DNA of 64,000 nt from Aegicerativicinus sediminis (lineage in GTDB: Bacteria > Bacteroidota > Bacteroidia > Flavobacteriales > Flavobacteriaceae), in contig NZ_CP064295.1 of assembly GCF_015476115.1 (NCBI RefSeq), positions 2,908,001-2,972,000 of the forward strand, given 5' to 3'. Shown here piece after piece: positions 38,114-46,835 of this stretch (its first letter is position 1; each line of letters begins with the position of its first letter). The notes under the pieces are model-generated. The model was not told where the DNA came from. It searched no databases and was given only the letters and a program-made list of their open reading frames with translations. Both the position numbers and the translations under genes were made by a program.

Positions 38114-39498
38114 GCGTAATGATGTAAATTATCATCTGAACCATCACTTAATTTAAAGCCATGGTTACCAAAATAATCACGTTGCGCTTGAATAAGATTG
38201 GTCGGTAATTGCTGTTTGTTTAGGGCTAACCAAAAATTAAAAGCTGAAGAATAAGCGTCCATTGGATGCAATAATTCTGCGCTGCGTCTGATTAAAGTTC
38301 TAACGGAATTTAAATTACTCTCAAGTGTATCCTTTACCCATTCTAAATCCAATAACCCATTCCAGAAAGTTTCTGTAAAGGCCAATTGTTCCATTAGCTC
38401 AGAACGAATAATACATCCATTGGTCCAAATACGAGCAATCTCTTTTAAATTGAGATGCCAGCTATACTCTGTTGATGCCTGTTGTATTAAGTGAAACCCT
38501 TGAAGGTGATTTATAAGTCGGGCAAAAAAAAAGGCTTCTAGAATTTCGATTTCCGCAAGTTGAGGTATGTTCCCTTTAGGGAATACCTGAAGATCATTTT
38601 GCCGTAACTCAGAATCTGAGGACAGTAAACGTGCATTAAGAGCAGCTGCCATTACTGATACCACAGAACCTAATTCAAGCCCTGCATTTACAGACCATTG
38701 GCCTGTTCCTTTTCCTGAAGCTTTGTCTGAAATTCTATCCAAAACATATCCCTTTTCATCTTTCTTAGTAAGAATTTCAATAGTTATTTCAAGTAAATAA
38801 CTTGAATATCCCTGTTTGCACCAAGATTTGAATAGGGATGCAATTTCTTCTTTTCCCATATAAAGGGCAAGATATGAGTAGGTTTCAGCTATCAACTGCA
38901 TCTCACCATACTCTATGCCATTATGAATCATTTTTACAAAATGTCCGGCCCCTTCATTTCCTATAAAATTCATGCAAGGATGGTCGTTTTTATCCTTTGA
39001 ACTTAATTTGGAAAAAATGTTTTTAGTGATATCATAGCCAACTTTGCTGCCTCCCGGCATCATTGAGCATCCATGCCGTGCCCCTTCAGATCCTCCAGAA
39101 ATACCACACCCAATAAAATGCAGTCCTTTCTCTTTTAGATTTCTATATCTGCGATTACTGTCTTTATAAAATGAATTGCCGCCATCGATGAGTATATCAC
39201 CATTGTCTAAAAAAGGTAATAACTCTTCAATTACAGTATCGACTATAATACCTGCTGGAACCATTAGTAAAATGGTTTTGGGATGGTTTAAGGACGCAAT
39301 AAAAGCATGATATTCTATGAAACCGTTTATTTCGAAATTATTCGGTAATGATTCAATAAAGTTATCTACAGTCCCTTTTTCTAGACCTATGTCTCGATTA
39401 TATACAGAAACCTGAATGCCATTTTCTGCCGCATTCAATGCTAATTGGCTTCCCATGGTACCCAAACCAATTATACCTAAATCATTTCCCTTGTTCAT
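38104..39498 (-). CDS. gnd: 6-phosphogluconate dehydrogenase (decarboxylating)
   Basis: Oxidises 6-phosphogluconate to ribulose 5-phosphate and CO2. The 464-residue protein has the N-terminal Rossmann GLGTMGS, the NADP-adjacent VYNRD, DGGNSFYKDS, the signature GCGISGGSEGARHG, the catalytic HFVKMIHNGIEYG, and the C-terminal YxRRSAELLHPMDAY region. Third gene of the operon, overlapping gluconokinase by 17 bases. Having this enzyme with gluconokinase, but no Entner-Doudoroff genes here, suggests gluconate flows into the pentose phosphate pathway. Confidence 0.95.
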   Translation of the reverse strand: MNKGNDLGIIGLGTMGSQLALNAAENGIQVSVYNRDIGLEKGTVDNFIESLPNNFEINGFIEYHAFIASLNHPKTILLMVPAGIIVDTVIEELLPFLDNGDILIDGGNSFYKDSNRRYRNLKEKGLHFIGCGISGGSEGARHGCSMMPGGSKVGYDITKNIFSKLSSKDKNDHPCMNFIGNEGAGHFVKMIHNGIEYGEMQLIAETYSYLALYMGKEEIASLFKSWCKQGYSSYLLEITIEILTKKDEKGYVLDRISDKASGKGTGQWSVNAGLELGSVVSVMAAALNARLLSSDSELRQNDLQVFPKGNIPQLAEIEILEAFFFARLINHLQGFHLIQQASTEYSWHLNLKEIARIWTNGCIIRSELMEQLAFTETFWNGLLDLEWVKDTLESNLNSVRTLIRRSAELLHPMDAYSSAFNFWLALNKQQLPTNLIQAQRDYFGNHGFKLSDGSDDNLHHYAWN

Positions 39499-39985
39499 GG
39501 AGGTGACTTTGGATGTAATTTACAATTTCTGTTGGTGTTTTTTCAATATTAATTTTTAAGGCTTCGGAGGGGGTTTCAAGTGTTGCAAATTGAGAGTCTA
39601 ACAATCTGGAAGGCATATAATGCCCTTTACGAGCCTTCATTCGATTGGAAATTAGTGATTTGGAACCTTCTAGATATATCCAAAAAATGCCATCATCAGA
39701 AGAATTAAGAATTTCTCTATACGATTTTTTAAGTGCAGAACAGGCGAGAATAGCACCACCTTTGCCTTTCCATTCTTTAAGATGTTCTTTCAAGTTTTTC
39801 AGCCAAGGCAGACGGTCCTCATCGTTAAGTGGGATTCCCTTAGTCATTTTTACTACATTCGCCTCGGGGTGGTAATCATCTGCATCATAAAAAGGGATGT
39901 TTATTGATTCTGCAAGCTTTCTGCCAATAGTAGTTTTACCGCTTCCACTAACACCCATTATTATAATGAGATGATTTTCACTCAT
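39482..39985 (-). CDS. gntK: Gluconokinase
   Basis: Phosphorylates gluconate to 6-phosphogluconate with ATP. The 167-residue protein is the GntK/IdnK type: Walker A GVSGSGKTT at about 11-19, FYDADDYHPEANVVKMTKGI (substrate-binding region), DRLPWL and LACSALKKSYRE. Length matches the family. Overlaps of 17 bases with gnd and 8 bases with the upstream gluconolactonase-like gene indicate one polycistronic message. Confidence 0.96.
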   Translation of the reverse strand: MSENHLIIIMGVSGSGKTTIGRKLAESINIPFYDADDYHPEANVVKMTKGIPLNDEDRLPWLKNLKEHLKEWKGKGGAILACSALKKSYREILNSSDDGIFWIYLEGSKSLISNRMKARKGHYMPSRLLDSQFATLETPSEALKINIEKTPTEIVNYIQSHLHEQGK

Positions 39986-40985
39986 CCCCGAAAAAATAGC
40001 AAGGTACTCCCTTGACCCCCGGATGAGCTTTAAATACTGAACCAGCTAGAGGATACTTAGCTTCTTGTTCTTTTGTCATTCCAATGCTTGCAGTTGTGAT
40101 GTACAAGGTTTCTAAGTCATCACCCCCAAAAGCGCAAGAGGTAATGTTCTGGGCAGGAACTTCAATTTTGCTCAGTACAGACCCAGTTAACGGATCGAAC
40201 CTGAGAACACCGGTGCCATTCCACATACCGACCCATAATTTATCCTCATTATCAATGGTCATTCCATCGGGGTAACCTAGGGATTCTGGAATCTCAACCG
40301 CAATTCTCTCATTGGAGATATTTCCGGTGGTCAAATCGAAATCAAAGGCTTTTATGGCAGAAGTCGGGGTATCTATATAATACATGGTTTTTTTATCCTT
40401 CGTCCAAACAATACCATTGGAAATGGTAACACTATCCAATTTTTTCACCGTTTCACCATTAGGTAAAACCATATAAAGGTTTGCGTCATTTTTAGTCTGT
40501 TTGAATGCCATGGAACCTACCCAAAGTCTACCTGCAGGATCACATTTCCCATCATTGAACCGATTGGTAGTGATATCCTTTTCCACATCCGATATTTGGT
40601 TCAACTCCGAAGTAAACATATTCAATTCATAAATACCATCTTCCAATGCTACCACACAAAGGCTGTCAGATTTAGGTACAACGGTACCAACCATGGAGGG
40701 AAGTGAAATGGTTCGGTTTGTTTTGGTTTTAGGATTGTAAAAATTGACTTTTTTACTTTCAATATCCACCCAATAAAGCTCTCCACTCTTATAATTCCAT
40801 ATGGAGCCTTCTCCCAATTTTGCCTTGGTTTCTAACTCTAAGGAGGCAACATTGTCAGCACTTATTTGCATTTCGGAGCTTGAGGTTTCAATTCGTTGTT
40901 GTTCCTTTTTTTTATCAGAACATGATTGTAACCCCAAAGTTAGGCATAAGCTTAATAATAAAATTGATGTAATGAAAGGTTTCAA
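39978..40985 (-). CDS. SMP-30/gluconolactonase-like lipoprotein
   Basis: A 335-residue beta-propeller protein of the SMP-30/Gnl/LRE family. The signal peptide ends in a lipobox with the Cys at 22 (GLQSC), so it is an envelope lipoprotein. Metal-binding and family motifs include LGEGSIWNYKSGELYWVDIE (with the metal Glu), NRFNDGKCDPAGRLWVGSM, SNGIVWTKDKKTMYYIDTPT and YPDGMTIDNEDKLWVG. It would hydrolyse gluconolactone outside the cytoplasm, so GntP can import gluconate that the kinase then traps. First gene of the operon. Confidence 0.9.
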   Translation of the reverse strand: MKPFITSILLLSLCLTLGLQSCSDKKKEQQRIETSSSEMQISADNVASLELETKAKLGEGSIWNYKSGELYWVDIESKKVNFYNPKTKTNRTISLPSMVGTVVPKSDSLCVVALEDGIYELNMFTSELNQISDVEKDITTNRFNDGKCDPAGRLWVGSMAFKQTKNDANLYMVLPNGETVKKLDSVTISNGIVWTKDKKTMYYIDTPTSAIKAFDFDLTTGNISNERIAVEIPESLGYPDGMTIDNEDKLWVGMWNGTGVLRFDPLTGSVLSKIEVPAQNITSCAFGGDDLETLYITTASIGMTKEQEAKYPLAGSVFKAHPGVKGVPCYFFGDE

Positions 40986-40996
40986 AACAACAAATT

Positions 40997-41419
40997 TTAG
41001 GATACGGTATCGTCCGGGCCTTGGGTAATCCTCTTTTTGGAATTTTGTAACCCAATATAAAATCCAATTCCCAATACAATTAAATCAAATACCATAAATT
41101 TCATTAAATCACGGATTAGGATAAAATTGATAAAGGCCGCCAAGAGCATAAAGGAAGCAACAATTAAAGAAGGAGCCAAAGAAGATTTAGAAATCATTGC
41201 TGCGATAACCATACCGCCCATAATTCCTAATAAATGTGCTAGTAATACCACTAGTTGTGCTCCTAGGGATAAATCTGTTATATGGTCGCGCAACCAAACA
41301 GAATTTATATATTCAACCCCTCCTTTTGGAGGAAATAGGGCAAGGCCAAGGCTTTCTAAGACAGTGGTGATTCCATAAGCTACTACAAGACCCACGGCAG
41401 TGGCAAGCACATTTTTCAT
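40997..41419 (-). CDS. Small four-helix membrane protein of unknown function
   Basis: A 140-residue protein with four hydrophobic segments (about 3-25, 52-72, 77-97 and 99-122) and a polar, basic C-terminal tail (NSKKRITQGPDD). No recognised domain. It starts after the secA terminator and ends 11 bases before the gluconolactonase-like gene, so it may be the true first gene of the gluconate operon, but nothing in its sequence ties it to sugar metabolism. Confidence 0.7.
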   Translation of the reverse strand: MKNVLATAVGLVVAYGITTVLESLGLALFPPKGGVEYINSVWLRDHITDLSLGAQLVVLLAHLLGIMGGMVIAAMISKSSLAPSLIVASFMLLAAFINFILIRDLMKFMVFDLIVLGIGFYIGLQNSKKRITQGPDDTVS

Positions 41420-41453
41420 AGATTAACTAGTTTAATGTTAGTTTTCAATATTA

Positions 41454-41490
41454 CAAAAATTATCCGGAGGCTAACAACCCCCGGATAATT
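41454..41490 (-). terminator. Rho-independent terminator after secA
   Basis: Perfect 10-bp stem (AATTATCCGG at 41458-41467, CCGGATAATT at 41481-41490) extended by further GG/CC pairs around a 7-base loop. On the minus strand the hairpin is followed by a T-run (ATTTTTG), which fits termination of secA, whose stop is 25 bases away. Confidence 0.88.
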
Positions 41491-41514
41491 ACATTTCACA
41501 AAGTTTTTAACGAA

Positions 41515-44500
41515 TTATTCTTCGACCAAAACCCAGTCTCCCTTATCTATTAGTGGGATTGCCTGCTTATATTTTAGGGCCTTATTTTCACCCGTCATTA
41601 CATTCTTAATGGTCACTCTATCGTTTCTTCCAATTTTTGGTTTATCCCTAACAATGGTTTCTACAACTTCTGGTTGTCTTTGGGTATTTCCAGCAGCTCT
41701 ACTTTGGGCTGCCCTTTCATCCATATTCGGAATTTCCTCTTTGGAAGTTTCTAACTTTTCACTGCGTTTTGGGGTACGTGCCTCTTGAATGTTATTTGTG
41801 TTTTCGCTTGGCAATTCACCTTTAAACAAGAACGAAATTACATCCTTGTTTACTTGATCTAACATACTCTTGAACAATTCAAAAGCTTCAAACTTATAAA
41901 TAAGTAATGGATCTTTTTGTTCGTGTACGGCCAACTGAACGGACTGTTTCAATTCGTCCATTTTACGTAAGTGGGTTTTCCAAGCGTCATCTACTATGGC
42001 GAGTGTGATATTTTTTTCAAAGTCATTCACCAACTGCTTACCTTGGGTTTCATAAGATTTTTGCAAATCCGTAACCACATTCAAGGTTTTAACCCCATCG
42101 GTAAACGGAACCACAATACGCTTAAATTTATCGCCCTGGTTTTCATAAACATTTTTAATTACGGGGAAGGCAATTTCAGCATTGCGCTGCATTTTATCTC
42201 TATAATGTTGAAAAGCTGCCTTATAAACGATACCAGCAATTTCCATATAAGATTTAGAGCCAAACTCAGCCTCAGTAATTGGTGAGCTCATAGAGAAGAA
42301 ACGAATTAATTCAAATTCGAAATTCTTGAAATCATTCGTTGCCTTATTGCTTTCAGCAATTCCTTCAGCAGTGTCATAAATCATATTTGCCAAATCCACT
42401 CTCAAGCGATCCCCGAATAAGGCATGATGTCTTCTCTTATAAACAACTTCTCTTTGGGCGTTCATTACGTCGTCATATTCCAACAGACGTTTACGTATAC
42501 CAAAGTTGTTTTCCTCAACTTTTTTCTGTGCACGCTCAATAGATTTGGTAATCATACTGTGCTGAATTACCTCACCCTCTTGTAGGCCCATTCGGTCCAT
42601 CAATTTGGCGATACGCTCACTTCCAAATAAACGCATTAGGTTATCCTCTAGGGATACATAAAATTGGGAACTACCTGGATCTCCTTGACGACCAGCTCTA
42701 CCTCTCAACTGCCTATCAACCCGACGGGAATCGTGACGCTCTGTACCAATAATGGCCAAACCTCCAGCATCCTTAACATTATTTCCTAATTTAATATCCG
42801 TACCACGACCCGCCATATTGGTAGCAATAGTAACTTGTCCGGCTCTACCTGCTTCCGCAACAATATCTGCCTCTTTCTTGTGTAGTTTTGCGTTCAATAC
42901 ATTATGTGGAATCTTGCGGATGGTGAGCATTTTAGAAAGTAATTCCGAAATTTCAACAGAAGTTGTACCAATCAAGATAGGTCTTCCGGCTTCTGAAAGT
43001 TTAGAAACTTCTTCTATTACAGCATTATATTTTTCACGTTTGGTTTTATACACCAAATCTTCACGGTCGTCTCTTGCAATAGGTCTGTTGGTTGGTATTT
43101 CAACTACATCCAATTTATAGATTTCCCAGAATTCACCAGCTTCTGTAATCGCCGTACCGGTCATACCAGCAAGTTTGCGGTACATTCTGAAGTAATTTTG
43201 AAGTGTAACCGTTGCAAAAGTTTGGGTAGCATCCTCAATCTTAACGTTTTCCTTGGCTTCAATCGCCTGGTGAAGACCGTCACTATACCGACGTCCTTCC
43301 ATAATACGACCTGTCTGCTCATCAACAATCATTACCTTATTATCGATAACGACATATTGTGTGTCTTTTTCAAACAGGGCATAGGCTTTCAAAAGTTGAT
43401 TTAGGGTATGTATACGCTCAGATTTTACACTAAAATCCCTGAACAAATCTTCTTTCGCCTCCGCTTCTTTTTCTTTAGATAAACCTTGGGATTCAATTTT
43501 AGCAATTTCAGTTCCCATTTCTGGCATTACAAAGAAATTGGGATCATCTGCACCAGAAAGATATTCAACCCCTTTATCGGATAGTTCTATTTGGTTGTTT
43601 TTCTCATCTATAACATAATACAACTCCGCATCTACCTTAGGCATCTCACGGTTGTTGTCTTGCATATATTGGTTTTCAGTTTTTTGAAGCAACTGTTTGA
43701 TACCCTCTTCACTTAAATATTTAATAAGGGCCTTATTTTTAGGCATACCCCTATAAACACGCAATAATTGGAACCCGCCTTCTTTTGTATCTCCTGCAGA
43801 AATTAATTTTTTCGCTTCAGCTAAAACTCCGGTTAGATATTTTCGCTGAACACCAACGATGGAATCTACTTTGGGTTTTAATTCCAAAAACTCATGGCGA
43901 TCACCTTGTGGAATTGGACCTGAAATAATTAATGGTGTTCTCGCATCATCCACTAAAACAGAATCCACCTCATCCACAATAGCATAATGGTGTGGGCGTT
44001 GTACCAAATCATCTGGCGAATGGGCCATATTATCCCTTAGGTAATCAAAACCAAATTCGTTGTTGGTTCCGTAAGTGATATCAGCCAAATATGCTTTTTT
44101 ACGCGCAGCAGAATTAGGTCTGTGGTAATCTATACAATCTACACTCAATCCATGGAATTCAAATAAAGGAGCCATCCATGCGCTATCCCTTTTTGCTAGG
44201 TAATCATTCACCGTTACCAAGTGCACACCCTTACCAGCTAAGGCATTTAGGTATACAGGAAGCGTAGCAACAAGCGTTTTACCTTCACCCGTTTGCATCT
44301 CAGCAATCTTACCTTGGTGCAAAGCAATACCACCGATTAACTGAACGTCGTAGTGAATCATGTCCCAGGTAATTGGCTTTCCGGCCGCATCCCAAGAATT
44401 TGCCCAAAAGGCATTGTCTCCCTCTAGAGTGACATAGCCCTTCTCTCCAGAAATTTCTCGATCAAAAGGAGAGGCAGTAACTTTTAATTGGGTATTGTTT

Positions 44501-44871
44501 ACAAATCGTTTGGCGGTTTCCTTTACAACAGCAAAAGCTTCAGGTAGAATCTCATTTAGTAAATCTTCAGTAACCGAGAAAATATCATCTTCAATTCTAT
44601 CAATTTGCTGGTAAATATCTTCTCTTTGGTCAATATCTTCAGTGGCCTCAGCCTCTGCGGCCAATTTGGCCTTTTCTTCGTTAAAAGGCTTACGGGCCTC
44701 AGCGATTTTTTCTTTAAAATAGGTTGTTTTAGCCCTTAACTCATCATTGCTAAGTTCTTCTAATGCTTTTTCAAATGTTTTTATTTGATCAACAACTGGA
44801 GAAATGGACTTAATATCTTGTTTGGATTTATCTCCAACGAAAATTTTCAGTACTGAATCTAAAATACTCAT
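41515..44871 (-). CDS. secA: Preprotein translocase ATPase SecA
   Basis: Motor that drives proteins through SecYEG. The 1118 residues exceed the about 900 of E. coli SecA; the extra length includes an insertion in the first nucleotide-binding domain region (about 330-480), typical of Bacteroidota. Walker A is MQTGEGKTL, DEAD-type box DEVDSVLVDDARTP, and the second half has GTTSVEISELLS, TNMAGRGTDIKLG and RQLRGRAGRQGDPG. The C-terminus lacks the CxCx8CH zinc finger that binds SecB and lipids in Proteobacteria and instead ends in a basic tail (KPKIGRNDRVTIKN ... WVLVEE). Single gene with its own promoter-like box and terminator. Confidence 0.97.
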   Translation of the reverse strand: MSILDSVLKIFVGDKSKQDIKSISPVVDQIKTFEKALEELSNDELRAKTTYFKEKIAEARKPFNEEKAKLAAEAEATEDIDQREDIYQQIDRIEDDIFSVTEDLLNEILPEAFAVVKETAKRFVNNTQLKVTASPFDREISGEKGYVTLEGDNAFWANSWDAAGKPITWDMIHYDVQLIGGIALHQGKIAEMQTGEGKTLVATLPVYLNALAGKGVHLVTVNDYLAKRDSAWMAPLFEFHGLSVDCIDYHRPNSAARKKAYLADITYGTNNEFGFDYLRDNMAHSPDDLVQRPHHYAIVDEVDSVLVDDARTPLIISGPIPQGDRHEFLELKPKVDSIVGVQRKYLTGVLAEAKKLISAGDTKEGGFQLLRVYRGMPKNKALIKYLSEEGIKQLLQKTENQYMQDNNREMPKVDAELYYVIDEKNNQIELSDKGVEYLSGADDPNFFVMPEMGTEIAKIESQGLSKEKEAEAKEDLFRDFSVKSERIHTLNQLLKAYALFEKDTQYVVIDNKVMIVDEQTGRIMEGRRYSDGLHQAIEAKENVKIEDATQTFATVTLQNYFRMYRKLAGMTGTAITEAGEFWEIYKLDVVEIPTNRPIARDDREDLVYKTKREKYNAVIEEVSKLSEAGRPILIGTTSVEISELLSKMLTIRKIPHNVLNAKLHKKEADIVAEAGRAGQVTIATNMAGRGTDIKLGNNVKDAGGLAIIGTERHDSRRVDRQLRGRAGRQGDPGSSQFYVSLEDNLMRLFGSERIAKLMDRMGLQEGEVIQHSMITKSIERAQKKVEENNFGIRKRLLEYDDVMNAQREVVYKRRHHALFGDRLRVDLANMIYDTAEGIAESNKATNDFKNFEFELIRFFSMSSPITEAEFGSKSYMEIAGIVYKAAFQHYRDKMQRNAEIAFPVIKNVYENQGDKFKRIVVPFTDGVKTLNVVTDLQKSYETQGKQLVNDFEKNITLAIVDDAWKTHLRKMDELKQSVQLAVHEQKDPLLIYKFEAFELFKSMLDQVNKDVISFLFKGELPSENTNNIQEARTPKRSEKLETSKEEIPNMDERAAQSRAAGNTQRQPEVVETIVRDKPKIGRNDRVTIKNVMTGENKALKYKQAIPLIDKGDWVLVEE

Positions 44872-44889
44872 AAGTAAATGTTTTGATGT

Positions 44890-44908
44890 TTGACAATCAA
44901 GCTGTCAA
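44890..44908 (-). promoter_or_regulatory. Small inverted repeat in the secA leader
   Basis: TTGACA and TGTCAA arms (6 bp) around a 7-base loop, 19 bases before the secA ATG on the minus strand. It could fold in the mRNA leader or bind a protein. Short, so chance is not excluded. Confidence 0.4.
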
Positions 44909-44945
44909 ATTATATGTAGTATCAGTGGTGCCTTAAAGGAGCGAT

Positions 44946-44953
44946 CAAAGATA
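44946..44953 (-). promoter_or_regulatory. Candidate -7 box for secA
   Basis: On the minus strand reads TATCTTTG, an exact match to TAnnTTTG, giving a leader of about 70 bases that includes the inverted repeat at 44890-44908. No TTG box at the expected spacing. Confidence 0.4.
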
Positions 44954-44986
44954 CGGATTATGCATTTTTTTGTGGCGACTGAGAAC

Positions 44987-45014
44987 AAAAAAAAGCCTCT
45001 AGGAGAGACTTTTT
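44987..45014 (-). terminator. Rho-independent terminator after the DUF2795 gene
   Basis: On the minus strand AAGTCTCT and AGAGGCTT pair (8 bp with one T-G pair) around a 3-base loop and are followed by eight Ts. Confidence 0.85.
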
Positions 45015-45036
45015 AACTTAATTTTCAAATATAATA

Positions 45037-45258
45037 TTAATATTCATCCTCATTCCAGAGGTAATCTTCATCTGTTGGGTAATCGGACCAAATTTCCTCT
45101 ATGGAATCATAGGAATCACCCTCATCCTCTATAGACTGAAGGTTCTCAACAACCTCCAAAGGGGCTCCGGTACGGATTGCGTAATCTATTAATTCGTCCT
45201 TAGTAGCGGGCCAGGGTGCATCACTTAAATAGGATGCTAATTCTAATGTCCAATACAT
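45037..45258 (-). CDS. DUF2795-family small protein
   Basis: A 73-residue acidic soluble protein. The N-terminal half (YWTLELASYLSDAPWPATKD and ELIDYAIRTGAPLEVVENL) is the DUF2795 domain, whose function is unknown; the C-terminal half is very acidic (DEGDSYDSIEEIWSDYPTDE). It has a full Bacteroidota promoter and its own terminator, so it is a monocistronic, probably well expressed gene. Confidence 0.88.
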   Translation of the reverse strand: MYWTLELASYLSDAPWPATKDELIDYAIRTGAPLEVVENLQSIEDEGDSYDSIEEIWSDYPTDEDYLWNEDEY

Positions 45259-45282
45259 AAATAATGCGGTTTAAAATTTTTG

Positions 45283-45312
45283 CAAAAATATATTTTCTTA
45301 TTAAACAGCCAA
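45283..45312 (-). promoter_or_regulatory. Bacteroidota-type promoter of the DUF2795 gene
   Basis: On the minus strand TTG (45310-45312) and TATTTTTG (45283-45290) are separated by 19 bases, an exact match to the consensus spacing and boxes; the ATG is 24 bases downstream. Confidence 0.65.
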
Positions 45313-45412
45313 GAAAAAATTAAATTATTTCAGTCACCAAATTAAAGAACGTGGTTTTGCCTGTTTTTAAGGTGTTTTTTAAACTTTTTGACAAGGCAGG
45401 GAATCAAAAAAA

Positions 45413-45988
45413 TTAGGACGTCTTATTGGGAATCCATTTAATTTCATCAGCTCCGACCTCATAGGTCAACTTCCGTGCCAACACAAAAAGGTAATCTGAA
45501 AGACGATTTAAATACACCAAAGTTTCCTTAGAGAAAGGTTCAATGTCATAGAGTGCGGTGGAAATTCGCTCTGCTCTGCGGCATACACAGCGAGCAATAT
45601 GACAGATTGACACGGTTGGATGTCCACCAGGGAGCACAAAATGTGTCATCATAGGTAATTCCTCTTCCATTCGGTCTATTTCCCTTTCAAGCGTCTCAAT
45701 ATGCTCTTTTGATATCTTTGGAATATTCAATCGTTCTTTACCACTCTTTAATATAGCCTTTTTTGGGTCAGTAGCCAAAATTGCACCTACTGTAAATAGC
45801 AATTCTTGTATTTTCTGAATGAATTTTTGGTGATGCTCAGCAATTCCTTGGTCTTTCAACAAGCCTAAATGGGAATTTAATTCATCAACTGTTCCGTAGC
45901 TTTCTATGCGTATATGATGTTTAGGCACCCGTGTACCGCCAAATAGAGCAGTAGTGCCAGAATCACCTGTTTTTGTATAGATTTTCAT
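45413..45988 (-). CDS. Cob(I)alamin adenosyltransferase, PduO type
   Basis: Makes adenosylcobalamin from cob(I)alamin and ATP. The 191-residue protein has the N-terminal ATP loop YTKTGDSGTTALFGGTRVPK, SYGTVDELNSHLG, FVLPGG, CRRAERIS (the RRAER signature) and LNRLSDYLFVLAR. Together with MeaB (31462-32547) it points to an adenosylcobalamin-dependent methylmalonyl-CoA mutase elsewhere in the genome. It has its own near-consensus promoter and is 75 bases downstream of the ABC ATPase gene. Confidence 0.95.
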   Translation of the reverse strand: MKIYTKTGDSGTTALFGGTRVPKHHIRIESYGTVDELNSHLGLLKDQGIAEHHQKFIQKIQELLFTVGAILATDPKKAILKSGKERLNIPKISKEHIETLEREIDRMEEELPMMTHFVLPGGHPTVSICHIARCVCRRAERISTALYDIEPFSKETLVYLNRLSDYLFVLARKLTYEVGADEIKWIPNKTS

Positions 45989-46010
45989 AGTGAAATAGAA
46001 TTTCTAGCTG

Positions 46011-46038
46011 CAAAGATGCAAAACCTTTTGCAAGACAA
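46011..46038 (-). promoter_or_regulatory. Near-consensus promoter with internal inverted repeat, adenosyltransferase gene
   Basis: Minus strand: TTG (46036-46038), 17 bases, CATCTTTG (46011-46018; one mismatch to TAnnTTTG). An inverted repeat GCAAAA/TTTTGC (46018-46031) lies between the two boxes, where a repressor could bind. Confidence 0.45.
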
Positions 46039-46063
46039 TCAAAAATTTAGGAAAGTTATAAGT

Positions 46064-46750
46064 TTATCGGGTTCGTTCATCCCGTTCCACCATGCCATCC
46101 CTTAACCGGATTATTCTGTGGGCATGGGCCGCAACATCTTCCTCATGTGTTACCATTATAACTGTATTTCCTGCATTATGGATTTCATCAAACAACTGCA
46201 GAATTTCAACCGAAGTTTTAGAATCTAGATTACCGGTAGGCTCATCGGCAAGAATTATGGAGGGTTTATTGACCATCGCTCGTGCTACAGCTACACGCTG
46301 ACGTTGCCCACCTGATAGTTGGTTGGGTCTATGGTCCATGCGATCGGAAAGGCCTACATCCGTTAATACTTGTTCGGCACGCTCATGGCGTTCAGACTTT
46401 GAGGCGCCAGCATATACCATCGGCAAGGCAACATTATCTAAGGCGGTCGTTCGTGGAAGCAAATTAAATGTTTGAAATACGAATCCGATTTCCTTATTAC
46501 GGATATCCGCCAATTCGTTATCACTCATTTTACTTACATCCTTTCCATTCAAAATATAAGTGCCACTCGTGGGAGTATCCAAACAGCCCAATATATTCAT
46601 TAAAGTAGATTTTCCAGAACCCGATGGGCCCATTATGGCAACATAGTCCCCTCGATCTATATCTAAATCTATGCTTTTAAGGACATGCACTGTTTCTTGG
46701 CCAAGTTTAAAATCGCGAATTATTTTTCTAATGGTGATAACCTTTTCCAT
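46064..46750 (-). CDS. ABC transporter ATP-binding protein (LolD/MacB-like)
   Basis: A 228-residue ATPase counted from ATG 46750 (a TTG three codons earlier is less likely). Walker [11 protein letters not shown]-loop [16 protein letters not shown], signature [15 protein letters not shown], Walker [13 protein letters not shown] and the H-loop VTHEED. The FNLLP and TALDNV stretch is typical of the LolD/MacB/FtsE group that works with FtsX-type permeases in lipoprotein release or efflux. No permease gene is adjacent, so the partner is elsewhere. Confidence 0.93.
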   Translation of the reverse strand: MEKVITIRKIIRDFKLGQETVHVLKSIDLDIDRGDYVAIMGPSGSGKSTLMNILGCLDTPTSGTYILNGKDVSKMSDNELADIRNKEIGFVFQTFNLLPRTTALDNVALPMVYAGASKSERHERAEQVLTDVGLSDRMDHRPNQLSGGQRQRVAVARAMVNKPSIILADEPTGNLDSKTSVEILQLFDEIHNAGNTVIMVTHEEDVAAHAHRIIRLRDGMVERDERTR

Positions 46751-46835
46751 ATGGTTCAAAGTAGAAGCTGCAAGATAGTATTTTGTTGGTTAGACGCTAA
46801 AGACATTAAGGTGTTACATAATAATCAGATCAATT

